64,000 nt of DNA from Acidobacteriota bacterium (GTDB lineage: Bacteria > Acidobacteriota > G020349885): contig CP070701.1 in assembly GCA_020349885.1 (NCBI GenBank), positions 972,040-1,036,039 on the forward strand. Direction: 5' to 3'. This document shows, one piece after another, positions 62,053-64,000 of the stretch. The position numbers and the translations under genes were made by a program. The notes beneath the pieces are model-generated. The model did no database searches and was not told where the DNA came from. It worked only from the letters and a program-made list of their open reading frames with translations. Positions within the stretch are counted from its first letter, which is position 1; each line of letters starts with the position of its first letter.

Positions 62053-62748
62053 TCACTCCTCCGCCCCGGCCTGTTTGAGAATCTCCGCAACCTCGGTGTG
62101 GCCTTTCCTTGCCGCCAGCGTCAAGGCGGTATAGCCGCCTTCTTCCTGCGCGTTCACGTCCGCGCCCGCGCTAAGGAGGGCATTCACCGCCTCGGGACTG
62201 CCATTCTGCGCCGCCATCATCAGGGCGGTCGCGCCGCTATCGGTCTCCGCGTTCGCGTCCGCGCCGTTGCCGAGCAAAATCTCCACAGTCCCGCCGTGGC
62301 CTCCCTGCGCCGCGGCCATCAGGGCGGTCGCGCCGTCCTCCGTGAACTTCGCGTCCACGTCCGCGCCCGCGTCAATCAGGGCCGTTACCGCCTCGGTGTA
62401 GCCAAAGCGCGCCGCAACCATCAGGGCGGTGTCGCCGTAACTGTTCCTCGCGTCCACGTCCGCACCGGCGGCAACTAGGGCCTTCGCCGTCTCGGTGTGG
62501 CCGTAGCGCGCCGAAAGCATCAGAGCGGTCACGCCGCTTTTGTCCTTGGCGTTCACGTCCATGCCCGCCTCCAAGAATAAATTAACGGCTGTTGTGTCGT
62601 TGTTCACGACACGCTCAAAAAAGCCTTTCTGGCTGTAGGGGATATCCATCTGCTCCAGTTCCTTACGAGCATCCTCCGGGCCCCGTCCGCATGCGACCGA
62701 TACGAGGAAAAGGCTCATCCAAAACAGCAGTTTGTTTGGCTGGTTCAT
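62053..62748 (-). CDS. Ankyrin-repeat lipoprotein (about 6 repeats)
   Basis: A 231-residue protein with a lipoprotein-type signal: LFLVSVACGRG places a lipid-modified cysteine at about residue 20. Six ankyrin repeats follow (SGVTALMLSARYGHTETAKALVAAGADVDAR type). It is the first gene of a two-gene unit with the longer paralogue six bases downstream. Both being exported suggests a complex at the envelope, one member anchored. Confidence 0.88.
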   Translation of the reverse strand: MNQPNKLLFWMSLFLVSVACGRGPEDARKELEQMDIPYSQKGFFERVVNNDTTAVNLFLEAGMDVNAKDKSGVTALMLSARYGHTETAKALVAAGADVDARNSYGDTALMVAARFGYTEAVTALIDAGADVDAKFTEDGATALMAAAQGGHGGTVEILLGNGADANAETDSGATALMMAAQNGSPEAVNALLSAGADVNAQEEGGYTALTLAARKGHTEVAEILKQAGAEE

Positions 62749-62798
62749 GGTGGCCTCTTATATCATTGGTAATCTTTGGATATCCCTATGCAATTCTA

Positions 62799-63485
62799 TT
62801 ACAGCATGGGAGGCGGTGCAAACGGCTCGATGCAGGAGGGGTCGTCGTTCCTGGGGCTGTTCACACGCAGGCCGACGGCGTGGGAGGCGATCTCATCCTG
62901 CGGATAGGCTTTCATCAGGAGAGGCCGGAGTTTCTCTTCCCCTTGCATCCCGGGGTCGAGCCACGCCTCGTAATCCTTCGGGTCGAGAATCACCGGCATG
63001 CGCTCGTGGAAGGAGCGCAGCAGCTCGTTTGCGTCCGTGGTGAGGAGCGTGCACGACTCGACGGCGTCGCCCTGCCCTTCCCAGCGCTCCCAGAGCCCGG
63101 CGAAGGCGAAGAGCCCCCCGCCGCGCAGGCGGAAATAGAACGGCTGCTTTCTCTTCCCCTCGCGCCGCCACTCGTAGAAGCCGTCCGCGGGGATGAGGCA
63201 GCGCCGATGTTTGAAGGCCTCGCGGAAGGCGGGTCTCTGGGAAAGGGTCTCGGCGCGGGCGTTGATCATACGCGCCCCGATTCTCAGGCTCTTTACCCAT
63301 GGGGGAACGAGACCCCAGCGCAGGAGCGCGAGCTCCCGCTTCGAGCCGCTCTCCCTCCGCCGCACAGCGGCGACCGGCTGCGTCGGCGCTATGTTGTAGC
63401 GCGGCTCGAGCGAGGGGATCTCTTCGAGGTCGAACGCCTCGGCCAGCTCCCCGGCCGGCGTGACGAGTGTAAAGCGGGCGCACAT
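62799..63485 (-). CDS. SRAP domain protein (HMCES/YedK family)
   Basis: A 228-residue SOS-response-associated peptidase-fold protein that crosslinks to abasic sites in single-stranded DNA. Catalytic Cys2 follows the initiator Met (MCARFTL). RYNIAPTQPVAAV, RWGLVPPWV, INARAETL and PADGFYEWRR with the conserved Asn, Arg and Glu come next. The C-terminal histidine lies in ASHAVGLRVNSPRND. All catalytic residues are present. Confidence 0.95.
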   Translation of the reverse strand: MCARFTLVTPAGELAEAFDLEEIPSLEPRYNIAPTQPVAAVRRRESGSKRELALLRWGLVPPWVKSLRIGARMINARAETLSQRPAFREAFKHRRCLIPADGFYEWRREGKRKQPFYFRLRGGGLFAFAGLWERWEGQGDAVESCTLLTTDANELLRSFHERMPVILDPKDYEAWLDPGMQGEEKLRPLLMKAYPQDEIASHAVGLRVNSPRNDDPSCIEPFAPPPML

Positions 63486-63551
63486 GCGTTTCCAGTGTTC
63501 CTATATCGGAGCACAAAATCGTTTTGAGGCTGCTGTATTCGACGAACGTAC

Positions 63552-63612
63552 TGAAGGTGCGGGAAGTGCGGAATGTGCGGTCTGCACCTGCGGCACCTGC
63601 AGCACTCCGAAG
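63552..63612. repeat. Iterated-unit palindrome (GGTGCGGGAAGTGCGG type)
   Basis: The left arm has GGTGCGG-GAAGTGCGG-AATGTGCGG units; the right arm has TGCACCTGCGG-CACCTGC-AGCACTCCG. It sits in the 186-base gap between carA and the SRAP gene. Confidence 0.55.
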
Positions 63613-63671
63613 CCTCCGATGAAGTCAACTATTTTATTTATGCTCCCCGTAATAACTGCACGATGGCCACC

Positions 63672-64000
63672 CTACCGCCGCTCCCCCATCATCTTCAAGA
63701 ATTCCCCGAAGAGCCACTGCGCGTCGTGGGGGCCGGGCGCGGCCTCGGGGTGGTACTGGACGGCCATCACGGGAAGCGAGCGGTGGCGGAAGCCCTCGAG
63801 CGTCTGGTCGTTGAGGTTGATGTGCGTCGCCTCCACGTCCTGGCCGAGCGAGTCGGCGTCGACGGAGAAGCCGTGGTTCTGCGACGTGATGTCCACCTTG
63901 CCGGTGCGGAGGTCCTTGATGGGATGGTTCGCCCCGTGGTGGCCGAACGGCAGCTTGTAGGTCCTGCCGCCGAGGGCGAGCCCCAGCACCTGGTGCCCCA
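63672..64000 (-). CDS. carA: Carbamoyl-phosphate synthase small subunit (3' part)
   Basis: The C-terminal 109 residues of the glutamine amidotransferase subunit; the gene runs off the window end. The visible part starts [11 protein letters not shown], just after the nucleophile cysteine. It then has [24 protein letters not shown] and [14 protein letters not shown], and ends with [15 protein letters not shown], which carries the catalytic His-x-Glu pair. It supplies ammonia for carbamoyl phosphate in arginine and pyrimidine synthesis. Confidence 0.93.
   Translation of the reverse strand, partial: GHQVLGLALGGRTYKLPFGHHGANHPIKDLRTGKVDITSQNHGFSVDADSLGQDVEATHINLNDQTLEGFRHRSLPVMAVQYHPEAAPGPHDAQWLFGEFLKMMGERR

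Noticed and set aside
60889-62748. Direct repeats of about 99 bases on the minus strand
   Set aside because: They are ankyrin codon repeats, not a separate repeat element.

Overview
The window is a GC-rich, gene-dense chromosomal segment of a Gram-negative (two-membrane) bacterium. The evidence for an outer membrane is Kdo synthesis (kdsA, kdsD, kdsC), an LptE-like lipoprotein, an OprO/OprP-type porin and RseP. Complex I genes and a chemotaxis operon with CheC and CheD are also present. No rRNA, tRNA, integrase or transposase is visible, so the sequence does not fix a phylum. It looks like an uncultivated, probably metagenome-derived lineage. Promoters of the TTGACA/TATAAT class are easy to see in the AT-richer gaps, and several place the transcript start almost on the start codon.

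Layout. 1-8.3 kb: two small membrane proteins, priA, cutA, a candidate small RNA, a thioredoxin-type arsenate reductase, DUF971-mrp, an unknown membrane protein and acpS. 8.3-11.8 kb (minus strand): an ArsR-family regulator, phosphate-type porin, DUF47 protein and Pit transporter, apparently one unit with a visible operator. 12.0-20.8 kb (minus strand): a partial complex I operon, nuoA-B-C-D-H-I, interrupted by a 23S-IVS-type four-helix-bundle gene with inverted-repeat ends, a low-GC secreted protein, a Deg/HtrA protease, a catalytically dead Deg paralogue (these two sit where nuoEFG normally lies) and a TM2 protein. 20.9-27.4 kb: chemotaxis operon cheR-mcp-cheW-cheY-cheA-cheC-cheD from one strong divergent promoter. 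27.5-35.5 kb (minus strand): a secreted seven-bladed propeller protein, an RlmD-type methyltransferase, and an ArsR-permease-ArsE-ArsF-ArsG-like operon (organoarsenical or thiol-redox). 35.6-43.8 kb: UbiD, an orphan ABC ATPase, FkbM methyltransferase, uvrB, a cNMP-binding protein, an HD-GYP phosphodiesterase and a cyclophilin-like protein. 43.9-49.4 kb (minus strand): mtnA, an LsrF-like aldolase, a fused class II aldolase/SDR and mnmE. The first three look like a methylthioribose/5-deoxyribose salvage shunt. 49.5-60.8 kb (plus strand): rseP, an unknown, lptE, holA, thiE, mutL, then kdsA-kdsD-(RDD)-kdsC-lapA-M16 peptidase. 60.9-64 kb (minus strand): two ankyrin-repeat exported proteins, a SRAP protein and the 3' part of carA.

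The most unusual material is (i) the complex I operon with a Deg protease/pseudoprotease pair in place of the NADH module, (ii) a palindromic element with shared termini that occurs once with a four-helix-bundle gene inside and once without, (iii) several other intergenic palindromes made of short iterated units, (iv) two ArsR-controlled operons touching phosphate and arsenic, and (v) the three-gene aldolase cluster. Function calls rest on motif and family recognition by eye. No database search was run.
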